Source: JAKZVK01 sp965237575 | Lineage (GTDB): Bacteria > Acidobacteriota > Terriglobia > Bryobacterales > UBA6623 | NCBI GenBank assembly: GCA_965237575.1 | Contig: CBDEGI010000003.1 | Span: forward strand, 248,001-312,000 | Reading direction: 5' to 3' | Length of the DNA: 64,000 nt | In this document: piece by piece, positions 1 to 7,558 of the stretch | Numbering within the stretch: the first letter of the stretch is position 1 | How the letters are laid out: each line of letters opens with the position of its first letter | The notes under the pieces: generated by a model | Databases searched by the model: none | Told to the model about the DNA's origin: nothing | What the model saw: only the letters and a program-made list of their open reading frames with translations | Program-made: the position numbers and the translations under genes

Positions 1-85
1 CCACAAACGAAGGTTGCTGCCGCAGGGTCGCAAGAATCGGTGACCGTAGTCTTTTTTCGCGCCCACCACGAAGGACAAATACTCA

Positions 86-1681
86 TTGAAAATCGTTGTT
101 GCTGATAACGTTTCTCCGGTCGCGCTCGATCTGCTGCGGTCCGAGCCGGGCTGGACGGTCGTCGCCTCGAACCCACAGGCGTTCGCCCAGCCTCTCGCCG
201 ATGCCGATGGTTTGCTCGTCCGAAGCGGCGCGCAAGTGACGAGCGCTGTTCTCGACGAGGCTCCCAAGCTGCGGGTGATTGGACGCGCCGGCGTCGGCAT
301 CGATAACGTCGACACCGAGGCCGCCACTGCGCACGGCGTGCTCGTGATGAACACGCCCGGCGGCAACGCCATCTCCGTCGCCGAGCATTCGCTGGCGCTG
401 ATGCTCGCGCTGGCTCGATCGATCCCCCAAGCCAGCACGTCGACCAAGGCAGGCAAGTGGGAGAAGAAGAAGTTCCTCGGCACCGAGGTCAGCGGGAAGA
501 CGCTGGGCATCATCGGTCTCGGGAACATCGGCCTGCAAGTGGCGCGGCGTGCGCGTCCATTTCGCATGAAGCTCGTGGCCCACGACCCGTTTGTCTCGCG
601 CGACCTGGCGCAAGACCGCGGCGTCGAGATGGTCGAGTTGGATGAACTGCTCGCCGTCAGCGATTACCTCACCTTGCACCTGTCGCTAACCGCCGAAACG
701 CGACACGTGTTGAACGGCGACGCCTTCGCCAAGATGAAAGGCGGCGTCCGCATCATCAACTGCGCCCGCGGCGAGTTGATCGACCCCGCCGCGCTGACCG
801 AAGCGCTCGCAAGCGGTAAAGTGGCGGGCGCCGCCCTCGACGTCTTCGAGACCGAGCCCCCCGAGGCGGGATCGGCTCTGCTGGCCGACGAGCGCGTGAT
901 TGCCACTCCGCACATCGGCGGCTCGACCGAGGAGGCGCAGGAATCGGTCGGCATCCAGATCGCCGAGCAGATGCGCGACTTCCTCAAGAGCGGCGTCGTC
1001 ACCAACGCCGTCAACATGCCCTCGATCAGCGCCGAGCAGTACCAGCTTCTGCGTCCGGATCTCGAGCTGGCCGAGCGGCTAGGCTCGTTCGTCGCGCAGA
1101 TCGCCACCGGGCGGCCCCAGCGCGTCACGATCACCTACTCCGGCAAACTCGGGGCGGCCAACTCGGGCCTGGTGCGTAACGCCGCACTGATCGGCGTGCT
1201 GAAGCGCGTCCTCTCCCAGCCGCCCAATCTGATCAACGCCGCGCAGGTGGCAGCCGCACGCGGGCTGAGCATCAGCGAGAACCGCCGCGGGCGCAACCAC
1301 GCGAGCGATTCTCTGGCGTTGTCGCTCGAAACCGAGGACGGCCGCCGCACGGTCGAGGGCATGACGTTCGCCGACGGCTTCCCCCGCCTGATCAGCGTCG
1401 ACGGCATCTACGTCGAGGCCTCGCTTACGGGCCACATGGTCTTCACCAAGAACGTCGACGTACCCGGCGTGATCGGCCGTGTCGGCACCATCCTCGGCGA
1501 CAACCAAATCAACATCGCCGACTTCTCGCTCGGCCGCCGCGACAAACCTCCGAACGGCGAAGGCCCGGCCGAGGCGGTAGCGGTGATCCGCATCGACGGC
1601 CCCATGCCGAAGAAGGTCCTCGACGAGCTCAACGCCCTCGAGCCCGTCCGCTTCACCCGCCCCATCGAGCTGCCGAAATAG
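86..1681 (+). CDS. serA: D-3-phosphoglycerate dehydrogenase
   Basis: This 531-residue protein catalyses the NAD-dependent oxidation of 3-phosphoglycerate, the first step of serine biosynthesis, in the cytoplasm. The Rossmann motif GLGNIG is at about 144-149, followed by the catalytic motifs NCARGELID (Arg), FETEP (Glu) and TPHIGGST (His). An allosteric-substrate-binding domain (about 325-445) and a C-terminal ACT domain (VPGVIGRVGTIL, about 455-531) make this the long serA form, regulated by serine in relatives. The start is TTG at 86, with AAGGA at 71-75 as ribosome binding site. Bases 1-85 hold no recognisable gene. Recognition is secure from motifs and full length. Confidence 0.96.
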   Translation: MKIVVADNVSPVALDLLRSEPGWTVVASNPQAFAQPLADADGLLVRSGAQVTSAVLDEAPKLRVIGRAGVGIDNVDTEAATAHGVLVMNTPGGNAISVAEHSLALMLALARSIPQASTSTKAGKWEKKKFLGTEVSGKTLGIIGLGNIGLQVARRARPFRMKLVAHDPFVSRDLAQDRGVEMVELDELLAVSDYLTLHLSLTAETRHVLNGDAFAKMKGGVRIINCARGELIDPAALTEALASGKVAGAALDVFETEPPEAGSALLADERVIATPHIGGSTEEAQESVGIQIAEQMRDFLKSGVVTNAVNMPSISAEQYQLLRPDLELAERLGSFVAQIATGRPQRVTITYSGKLGAANSGLVRNAALIGVLKRVLSQPPNLINAAQVAAARGLSISENRRGRNHASDSLALSLETEDGRRTVEGMTFADGFPRLISVDGIYVEASLTGHMVFTKNVDVPGVIGRVGTILGDNQINIADFSLGRRDKPPNGEGPAEAVAVIRIDGPMPKKVLDELNALEPVRFTRPIELPK

Positions 1682-1800
1682 CGTTCAAGGAAGTCACCCG
1701 GCAGCTACGTCGCGCGGTCGGCGCCGCTTTCGGGGTCAGGGATGTCGGCAGGTGCCGGTGCGATTGGCACACGGCGATTGCCACACCAATGCATCCTTGC

Positions 1801-1829
1801 TTGACATCATGATGTTCGCCTCTGATACT
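1801..1829 (+). promoter_or_regulatory. vapBC promoter with embedded palindromic operator
   Basis: A perfect TTGACA at 1801-1806 and GATACT at 1824-1829 are separated by 17 nt, a good sigma-70-type promoter. The perfect 12-bp palindrome ACATCATGATGT (1804-1815) overlaps the -35 box and spacer, where a VapB ribbon-helix-helix dimer would block RNA polymerase. The expected transcription start (about 1836) abuts the GTG start at 1837, so the message would be essentially leaderless. Autoregulation is inferred from the toxin-antitoxin family. Confidence 0.7.
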
Positions 1830-1836
1830 GAGAAGC

Positions 1837-2079
1837 GTGCGTACTACTATCAACATCCAAGACCAAGCGCTCGACCTGTGCAAGAAGAAGGCAGCGGAAA
1901 CGGGGAGGCCCCTCGGTGACGTCGTTTCCGAAGCCATTCTCCAGGCCTATACGAAGCGTCCTGTTGCTGAGAAACGAGTCCGCCTCCACCTTCCTGCCTC
2001 GGGACACGGCGGACTACAGCCCGGCGTCGATCTGGATAGTTGGGCCGCCCTGGAAGACGTCATGGACGGGACAGGATGA
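1837..2079 (+). CDS. vapB: VapB-like ribbon-helix-helix antitoxin
   Basis: This 80-residue protein starts with a ribbon-helix-helix segment (RTTINIQDQALDLCKKKA), typical of antitoxins that pair with PIN toxins. The N-terminal strand and helices would bind the palindrome at 1804-1815, and the C-terminal tail would neutralise VapC. The start is GTG, with no convincing Shine-Dalgarno sequence, consistent with a leaderless transcript. The stop codon overlaps the ATG of the downstream toxin (ATGA at 2076-2079), indicating translational coupling. The specific subfamily is not assigned. Confidence 0.8.
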   Translation: MRTTINIQDQALDLCKKKAAETGRPLGDVVSEAILQAYTKRPVAEKRVRLHLPASGHGGLQPGVDLDSWAALEDVMDGTG

Positions 2080-2531
2080 TTCTGGTCGACGTCAACGTTC
2101 TCGTCTATGCATTTCGAAAAGATGCGGACCATCATCGGGAGTACCGACGCTGGTTAGTCGACGCTCTTGAGGGTGACTCCGCTTTCGGCATGTCAGAGCA
2201 AGTGCTATCGTCGTTCGTGCGGGTAACAACTCATCCCCGTGTCTTCCGGCACCCGACGCCGCTAAAGGACGCATTGTCTTTCGCTCAGACGCTGCGTGAC
2301 CACCCGCTCTGCCGGTTGATCCGTTCGGGAGACCGCCACTGGCCGATCTTTGCGCGGCTGTGCACGCAGGCGGGAGCCAGGGCCAACCTCATTACGGATG
2401 CTTGGCACGCCGCCCTGGCAATCGAATCCGGGTCTGTCTGGATCACGGCAGACCGCGACTTCGCTCGCTTCCCCGGCCTGCAATGGAAGCACCCCCTCGA
2501 CCACGCGGCCGTGATCGAGAACCCAGGGTGA
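2076..2531 (+). CDS. vapC: VapC-like PIN-domain ribonuclease toxin
   Basis: This 151-residue PIN-domain protein is predicted to be a Mg-dependent RNase toxin. The conserved acidic residues are visible in the N-terminal MILVDVNVLVYAF and in the C-terminal ITDAWHAALAIE and ITADRDFARF stretches. An in-frame reading extends upstream to 2040, but ATG at 2076 gives the usual PIN N-terminus and the 4-base overlap with vapB. In this subfamily a TAxx..DVNVL start is typical of VapC toxins that cut tRNA or rRNA. The target here is unknown. Confidence 0.85.
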   Translation: MILVDVNVLVYAFRKDADHHREYRRWLVDALEGDSAFGMSEQVLSSFVRVTTHPRVFRHPTPLKDALSFAQTLRDHPLCRLIRSGDRHWPIFARLCTQAGARANLITDAWHAALAIESGSVWITADRDFARFPGLQWKHPLDHAAVIENPG

Positions 2532-2565
2532 GAGCACTTCCCTTCGCCGCTTCCGTTCCTGACCC

Positions 2566-4029
2566 CTACCGGAACTCGGCCTTGAACTTCTTGAGTTCCT
2601 CGGCCTCGGGAAGATTCTTGTAGAACGTATCCAGCGGGAAGCACCCCGATAACAAGCCATTGCGGGGGCCGGTCGTGCAGTCGCTGAACGTGCGGCAGAT
2701 GTGCTTGCTGTCCAGCGCACCGTTCTCTAGCGCGTCGCGAGGCAGCGTCGGGTAGGAGAGCACCACGCGCCCCAGGCCGACCGTGTCGGTTCGGCCCGTG
2801 CGAACCGCCCACTGCGCCACGTGCGGAAGGTACTCCTGCAAATAGGAATAGGCGGTGCCGACAATCGCCATCTCGGGGAAGCGTTTCTTAAGCGCCGCGG
2901 TCACCTCGATCTGCCGGGCGCAGCCGACCAGCGGGTCTTCGGGTGGCTGATACCCGTCCGAAGGCGGGAATAGCGCCGGCCGCTGGATGTGCGGGTTGTA
3001 ATACGGGCTCCCGCCGCTGACGTTCAGCATGCGAATGCCCAGTTCCCGCAGTAGCTCGATAAACTGCTCCGTCTCGCTCAACTCGTAGCCGACCGGCTCG
3101 GCCTTGTCGATCCCAAAGCCGTAGTCGTAAGGCAGGCAACTCGAAAAGTCGTCCGGGATGCCGGGCCCGAGCTTCTTGCCTTCGCTGCGGTCCGGGTCGG
3201 GGTGAAAGGGCGCGAAGTCGAACGCGCTCAGCCGCACGCCGATCTTCAGGTTCGTCGTCTCGGCGCGAATACCCTCGACAACCTCGCGCAGAAACCGTGT
3301 GCGGTTTTCAAACGAGCCGCCGTAGGGCCCCGGCCGCGTGTAGGCGCTCAGGAACTCGTGCCCCAAGTAGCCGTGGCAATGCTTGACGTCGACAAACGCC
3401 GCACCGCACGACTCGGCGATCCGCGCGGCGGCGATGTAGCGCTCGATGACGCGGCGGATCTCGTCGTCGCCCATCACCGGATAGTCGTCGGGTAGGTGGA
3501 ACTTCCTATCGAGCAGCGGGTGATGGTAGAGGATCTTCGGCTCGGGACGATCTTTGCGAAAGGGTTTGCAGAACCGGCCCGAGTGCGTGAGCTGGAAACC
3601 GACCAGCAGGTCGTCAGTCGTGCCGAAGGCTTCGCGATGCGCGTCGAGCAACTCTTCGTGCAGGCGTGCCAAGCCGTCGCGGTTCGCTTCGTTGATGATG
3701 AGTTGGTTCGGATTCGCGCGCGCCTCGGGCAGCACGGCCATGGCCTCGCCACCCCAGATCCACTTCGCCCCGCTGATACCGAAGTGACGCCAACGCCGCC
3801 GCACCAGGTAACTCGGTTGGCCGTCGGTCTCGGCGTCCCAGCCCTCCATGGGATGGATCACCCAGCGATTGCCGACGCGCAAGCCGTCGAAGTCGAGCGG
3901 CTGCGCCATCGGCGAGTCGGGCGCGGTCTCGATGCGGTCGTCGCACTCGATCGCGAGGCCGAGCTCAGCCAGGCGTTCCCGAAACGCCTCCACGGTTTTG
4001 AACGTGGCGACGCGAGGGTAAGAAGACAT
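2566..4029 (-). CDS. NADH:flavin oxidoreductase, Old Yellow Enzyme family
   Basis: This 487-residue TIM-barrel flavoenzyme belongs to the OYE/2,4-dienoyl-CoA reductase-like family. The N-terminal FMN-binding stretch carries HPMEGWDAE, followed by FQLTHSGRF and the substrate-site HCHGYLGHEFLS, where OYEs have an H-x-x-H/N pair. The FMN phosphate-binding region lies near VGTAYSYLQEY and VGLGRVVLSYP. A C-terminal cysteine-containing tail (ICRTFSDCTTGPRNGL) resembles the Fe-S region of larger family members, but a full cluster motif is not evident. The protein is cytoplasmic and its substrate cannot be told. It is convergent with vapC and transcribed away from the odd tRNA gene. Confidence 0.85.
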   Translation of the reverse strand: MSSYPRVATFKTVEAFRERLAELGLAIECDDRIETAPDSPMAQPLDFDGLRVGNRWVIHPMEGWDAETDGQPSYLVRRRWRHFGISGAKWIWGGEAMAVLPEARANPNQLIINEANRDGLARLHEELLDAHREAFGTTDDLLVGFQLTHSGRFCKPFRKDRPEPKILYHHPLLDRKFHLPDDYPVMGDDEIRRVIERYIAAARIAESCGAAFVDVKHCHGYLGHEFLSAYTRPGPYGGSFENRTRFLREVVEGIRAETTNLKIGVRLSAFDFAPFHPDPDRSEGKKLGPGIPDDFSSCLPYDYGFGIDKAEPVGYELSETEQFIELLRELGIRMLNVSGGSPYYNPHIQRPALFPPSDGYQPPEDPLVGCARQIEVTAALKKRFPEMAIVGTAYSYLQEYLPHVAQWAVRTGRTDTVGLGRVVLSYPTLPRDALENGALDSKHICRTFSDCTTGPRNGLLSGCFPLDTFYKNLPEAEELKKFKAEFR

Positions 4030-4349
4030 AGGGCAGGGAAGCGCCGGGGCGCCCGCGGCGAAGCAGGTTCCCAGTATACGCCAGGCCTGTCTGCGCGCCG
4101 CCTTCTTTCCGTGCTGCGGGGATCAGGGGCTGTCAAGAAAGCCCAATCCGGTCGCCGATCTGAGTGGGGCGGCTATCCTTACCGGCCCATTTTGCCAGTT
4201 GTTGGCGATGTATCAGGCAGGCGCAGGCGCGGAAGCCGCCGGATGAGGTATACTTACGAATAGCGTCGGGAAGTTCCAGCGGACCCTTCGTCCCCCAGCT
4301 ACGAACTTCGCCCCCCTCCGCGCTGCACGCCAAGGTGGATCACGGCAGT
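4030..4349. other. Intergenic stretch upstream of the tRNA gene
   Basis: These 320 bases separate the divergently oriented oxidoreductase gene and the tRNA gene. No reading frame with recognisable content and no clear promoter or terminator was seen. Confidence 0.4.
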
Positions 4350-4441
4350 GGAGGGATGGCGGAATTTGGTAGACGCGGGGGATTCGGAATCCCCTTTGGC
4401 TTTCTCGCCAAGTGCGGGTTCGAGGCCCGTTCCCTCCACCA
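4350..4441 (+). tRNA. Class II leucine-type tRNA with CGG (proline) anticodon
   Basis: A complete 92-nt cloverleaf with encoded CCA. The acceptor stem GGAGGGA/TCCCTCC spans 4350-4356 and 4431-4437, with discriminator A at 4438. The D-arm GCG/CGC has the leucine-type loop GAATTTGGTAGA. The anticodon stem is GGGGA/TCCCC (4378-4382, 4390-4394) with loop TTCGGAA, so the anticodon is CGG at 4385-4387. A long variable arm TTGGC...GCCAA and T-arm GCGGG/CCCGT follow. Body, A73 and D-loop are those of tRNA-Leu (the stem and loop resemble the usual CAA isoacceptor), but CGG reads the proline codon CCG. Bacterial LeuRS does not rely on the anticodon, so leucine charging is expected; that is inference. 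Confidence 0.85.
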
Positions 4442-4628
4442 CCGCCCCTTAGTCTAACCCTAACGAGCAGTTGGTGGCCATGACTCTAGGGGTTCAATTT
4501 GTTTCTGGTCCTTTGGTTTGGACGTAGTACTTTAGTACTGCTTTGAGCCGAAACTATTGTTGGCGATTGCTGTCGCCGCTCGGAGACAGGGCTGCCCGGA
4601 AGCCTGCATCACCCATTTTTTGACCTGA

Positions 4629-5048
4629 TTACCGCTTGCCTGCCCACCCGGCAGAATGCCCCGCCCCCGGCCAACCCGTCTTCGGCCCCGGATACGCCTC
4701 CACCTGCTCGATCCTCGGGAACTCCTCGACGCGCCCGCCAGCCTCGATCACCGCCAAGCAACGCCGCACCTCCCGCTCGATCGCCGCCGTATCAACGCCA
4801 TCCCACTTTGGCAGGTACCCCTTGATCTTCTTGAGCCCTTTGCCCAGCTGCCGCGTCGCGCCGACCACGTTGCCGTTGCGGTGATGGTAGAACCCGACGG
4901 CAAAGTGAATGAGGCTTTGCAGGAACCAGCGGTCGGGCTGTTCGGTGGGCGTCCACAGCTCTTCGAGCACTTCATGACAGTCGTAAAACTCGCCGTGATT
5001 GAAGAGATCGATGCCCTCCTGGAACAACTTTCGAGGATCGGACTGCAT
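4629..5048 (-). CDS. DUF309 domain protein
   Basis: This 139-residue protein has the DUF309 signature FNHGEFYDCHEVLEELW near the N-terminus, followed by helical segments (FLQSLIHFAVGFYHHRNGN, ATRQLGKGLKKIKGY). DUF309 proteins are small all-helical cytoplasmic proteins of unknown function. The conserved H-E-x-x-E motif suggests a possible metal site, but no activity is established. The C-terminal tail (about 115-139) is low complexity. The 187-bp gap between tRNA and this gene contains only a short palindrome (AGTAC/GTACT, 4526-4539). Confidence 0.85.
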   Translation of the reverse strand: MQSDPRKLFQEGIDLFNHGEFYDCHEVLEELWTPTEQPDRWFLQSLIHFAVGFYHHRNGNVVGATRQLGKGLKKIKGYLPKWDGVDTAAIEREVRRCLAVIEAGGRVEEFPRIEQVEAYPGPKTGWPGAGHSAGWAGKR

Positions 5049-5126
5049 GATAGACTCTCAGTCTAGACCGCGAGACCGAGCGCAACGAGGGCCCCCGCAG
5101 GCAGGATCGTTGGGCCAGTCACGTAG

Positions 5127-5200
5127 GGGCACGGCATGCCGTGCCCGGCGGCTTCGAACGGACGGCATGACCCGAGCACGGGCACAGCATGTCTGTGCCC
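5127..5200. repeat. Palindromic repeat family B, two copies
   Basis: GGGCACGGCATGCCGTGCCC at 5127-5146 and a variant at 5180-5200 are self-complementary. Further copies lie at 32230-32249 and 56552-56571, and inside coding sequences at 13768-13787 and 63449-63467. They are usually accompanied by GTAGGG or CCCCTAC on one side. They look like REP-type elements. Confidence 0.8.
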
Positions 5201-5242
5201 CTACTTTTCGGTTCGCCGGTTCCGTTGCGACCACCCACCCGA

Positions 5243-5851
5243 ATGCTCTTCAACACCGAACGCAAGCAACTCGAGCAACAGCGCCGCCAAGAAGGGCGCC
5301 TGCCGCCCGGACAGTCGCTCACCCTCAAGTGGCCGGTGCTTCACGAGGGGCCGATCCCGCCATTCGACCCGGCGGGTTGGGACTTCACTGTTGGCGGCCT
5401 CGTCGACATCCCGCTCGTGCTGAGCTGGGCCGAGTTCCAAGCCCTGCCGCGAATAACCGTCCAAGCCGATTTCCATTGCGTGACCACCTGGAGCAAGTTC
5501 GACAACCAGTGGCAGGGCGTGCCCTTCCGCGCGATCGCCGCACGCGCCCAGCCGCGACCGGACGCGCGTTTCGCAATGGTCAAAGCCGACGGCGGCTACA
5601 CCACCAACGTGCCGCTCGATGATCTGATGCGCGACGACGTGCTCTTCGCCGACCAGCACCAGCCCGAGCCGCTGACCCCCGAGCACGGCGCACCGCTGCG
5701 GTTGATCGTCCCGCACCTCTACGCCTGGAAGAGCGCCAAGTGGGTGCGGGGTCTCGACTTCCTCGCCGAAGACCGCGCCGGCTTCTGGGAGCAGGTCGGC
5801 TATCACATGTACGGCGACCCGTTCGAGGAGCAACGCTACCGAGGCCAGTAA
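5243..5851 (+). CDS. Sulfite-oxidase-like molybdopterin oxidoreductase
   Basis: This 202-residue protein is a stand-alone Mo-cofactor (Moco) domain of the sulfite oxidase superfamily. DFHCVTTWSKFDNQWQGV carries the conserved cysteine (residue 79) that ligates molybdenum. Downstream motifs GGYTTNVPL, HGAPLRLIVPHLYAWKSAKWV and YHMYGDPFEEQRY are typical of this YuiH/YedY-like group. No signal peptide is visible, so it is probably cytoplasmic, unlike YedY. Relatives are about 200 residues, matching this length. ATG at 5243 was preferred to an upstream in-frame ATG at 5189 that lies in the repeat array. The natural substrate is unknown. Confidence 0.85.
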   Translation: MLFNTERKQLEQQRRQEGRLPPGQSLTLKWPVLHEGPIPPFDPAGWDFTVGGLVDIPLVLSWAEFQALPRITVQADFHCVTTWSKFDNQWQGVPFRAIAARAQPRPDARFAMVKADGGYTTNVPLDDLMRDDVLFADQHQPEPLTPEHGAPLRLIVPHLYAWKSAKWVRGLDFLAEDRAGFWEQVGYHMYGDPFEEQRYRGQ

Positions 5852-5873
5852 CGCCGTCCCGATCCCGACTCTC

Positions 5874-6302
5874 ATGCTCGCCTCCCTCAAGCGCCTGTTC
5901 AAGAAAAAGCCGCCCCCTCCCGAGCTGCGCGGCACCCCGAAGGTGCGCCGCGAGAAGACCTACTCCGCCGACACCGGCTACGTCTATCAATACTTCTACG
6001 AGGGCTACCGCGCGAGCCGCCGGGGCCAGCAGCCGGGCGACGAACACGTCTTCAGCGTGACGTCCGACCGCGCCTCCCGCTTCCCCGTCACCGTATTCCT
6101 GGGCAGCGCCGTGGTCGCCGAATGGCAGCAGGGGTCGGGCCGCGAGCTGAACGCCACCGAGCACTACGCCCTGGTGAAGCTGTCGTTGTTTCAAGCCTTC
6201 GACGAGCGTCATGACCTGGTTGGCGGCGCGGGCGATAGCGCGGCGGACATCGAAATCACGGTCGGCGACATCGAGCAGCATGCCGAGACGCTCGATTGGT
6301 GA
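5874..6302 (+). CDS. Conserved hypothetical protein
   Basis: This 142-residue protein begins with a basic segment (LKRLFKKKPPPP), then KTYSADTGYVYQYFYEGYRAS and SRFPVTVFL, and ends acidic (ADIEITVGDIEQHAETLDW). It has no membrane segment. The gene lies 22 bp after the sulfite-oxidase-like gene in the same direction, so the two may be cotranscribed. I do not recognise a named domain. Codon usage and context support a real gene. Confidence 0.7.
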   Translation: MLASLKRLFKKKPPPPELRGTPKVRREKTYSADTGYVYQYFYEGYRASRRGQQPGDEHVFSVTSDRASRFPVTVFLGSAVVAEWQQGSGRELNATEHYALVKLSLFQAFDERHDLVGGAGDSAADIEITVGDIEQHAETLDW

Positions 6303-6419
6303 GCCGGCGAGGTAGCCGGCCGGCCGCCCTTGCAGCGCCTCCGGTTCCGACCCTCTTCCCGACATTCTTCCTAACCCTCTTCCTGCGCCCCTCGCCGACG
6401 ATAAGGAGACTCCCGAGCC

Positions 6420-7202
6420 ATGCCACAAACCCCGGTCAAGTGCTTCGACAACCCTGACTTTCTGCATAGCGCCAGCGCGCGAACCTTGCGCATTCTCTCG
6501 GAGTATCTGGAACCGAAGAGCCGCATCGAACGCTTCGGCGTTCGCGACACGATCGTCTTCTTCGGCTCGGCGCGTTTCTGTGACGCCGAGACGGCCGAGC
6601 GGCGCGTGGCCGAAGCCGCCACACCCGAGCAAGCGCGCGAGGCCGAGAAGTGCCGCATCGGCAGCCTTTACTACGAGCAGGCGCGAGACCTGGCGTCGCG
6701 GCTAGCCACCTGGTCCATCGGGCTCTCGGAGAAGCAGAACCGCTACGTCATCTGCTCCGGCGGCGGTCCCGGCATCATGGAGGCCGCCAATCGCGGCGCG
6801 CACGAGGCCGGCGGCCGCTCGATCGGGCTCAACATCAGCCTGCCCAACGAGCAGCAGCCCAACCCCTACATCACACCGGAGCTGTGCTTCCAGTTCCACT
6901 ACTTCTTCATGCGCAAGCTATGGTTCGCCTATCTGGCCAAAGCCCTGATCGTCTTCCCAGGCGGCTTCGGCACGCTGGACGAGATGATGGAGATCCTCAC
7001 GCTCGCCCAGACCGGCAAGTTCCGCAAGAAGATGCTGGTCCTGCTCTACGGCGACGGCTATTGGGACCGGGTGGTCAATTTCGACGCGATGGAGGAGCTA
7101 GGCGTGATCGTGCCCGAGGACCGCAGCCTCTTCCGCAAAGCCGAGACCCCCGAGGCCGCCTTCGAGATCCTGACCAGTTGGCTGATGGAGCATTACGTGT
7201 AG
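6420..7202 (+). CDS. LOG family protein (lysine-decarboxylase-like Rossmann fold)
   Basis: This 260-residue protein carries the family hallmark motifs GGGPGIMEAANRGA (about 114-127) and PGGFGTLDEMME (180-191). LOG proteins are often misnamed lysine decarboxylases; characterised members hydrolyse nucleotide 5'-monophosphates with release of base (cytokinin riboside phosphorylase activity). This is a longer form, with an N-terminal extension containing TIVFFGSARFCDAE. The start ATG is preceded by AAGGAG (6402-6407). It is cytoplasmic and the substrate is not predictable from sequence. Confidence 0.85.
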   Translation: MPQTPVKCFDNPDFLHSASARTLRILSEYLEPKSRIERFGVRDTIVFFGSARFCDAETAERRVAEAATPEQAREAEKCRIGSLYYEQARDLASRLATWSIGLSEKQNRYVICSGGGPGIMEAANRGAHEAGGRSIGLNISLPNEQQPNPYITPELCFQFHYFFMRKLWFAYLAKALIVFPGGFGTLDEMMEILTLAQTGKFRKKMLVLLYGDGYWDRVVNFDAMEELGVIVPEDRSLFRKAETPEAAFEILTSWLMEHYV

Positions 7203-7228
7203 CCGCGGGCGGGTCGGAGTTATCCAAC

Positions 7229-7371
7229 TAGCCCCGGGTGCCAACCCGGGGACCGGTCGCCCACCCCACCTTCTATTGATTCGGGGCCCCACCGTGGCAA
7301 CGGGGGCACTACGGACAACCCACGCGCCCTCCGCCTCACGAATCACGATTCACGGATGACGAATCACGACT
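7229..7371. repeat. Repeat cluster (families F and C)
   Basis: A CCCCGGGTGCCAACCCGGGG palindrome with an ACCGGTCGCCCA tail at about 7229-7264 recurs at 8084-8121. At 7336-7371 begins an array of the 7-base unit ATCACGA/TTCACGA, found again at 8246-8277, 17793-17826 and 18164-18199. The 3' end of the small reverse-strand gene at 7336-7533 lies inside this array. Confidence 0.7.
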
Positions 7372-7533
7372 CCCGGGCCGTGAGGGACGCCCCGGTCTCC
7401 CCTCGCGCAGCCAATGCGGCGGACGCCCCCGCCGCTTCCCCTTGCCGCGCGCCAGAATCTCCAGCGTGACGATCGCCTGGTTCAACAACTCGCGCTCCTG
7501 GTAGAGCGCCTTCAACACCGCATGCACGTCCAT
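7336..7533 (-). CDS. Small hypothetical protein
   Basis: This 65-residue protein begins MDVHAVLKALYQERELLNQAI, a helical, probably coiled-coil segment, followed by basic KGKRRGRPPHW. Small proteins of this kind (helix of about 30 residues, then a basic AT-hook-like RGRP tail) recur in acidobacterial genomes with no assigned function. ATG at 7533 was preferred to an in-frame upstream start at 7572. The final residues are encoded by the ATCACGA repeat array, so the original C-terminus may have been replaced. Confidence 0.55.
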   Translation of the reverse strand: MDVHAVLKALYQERELLNQAIVTLEILARGKGKRRGRPPHWLREGRPGRPSRPGSRDSSSVNRDS

Positions 7534-7558
7534 GATGACCTTCCTCTCGCACGAGAAG

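Noticed and set aside
3496..4263. 255-residue plus-strand reading frame
   Set aside because: It lies mostly antisense to the OYE-type oxidoreductase and lacks conserved features.
5580..6632. 350-residue minus-strand reading frame
   Set aside because: It overlaps three well-supported plus-strand genes and is low-complexity Arg/Gly-rich.
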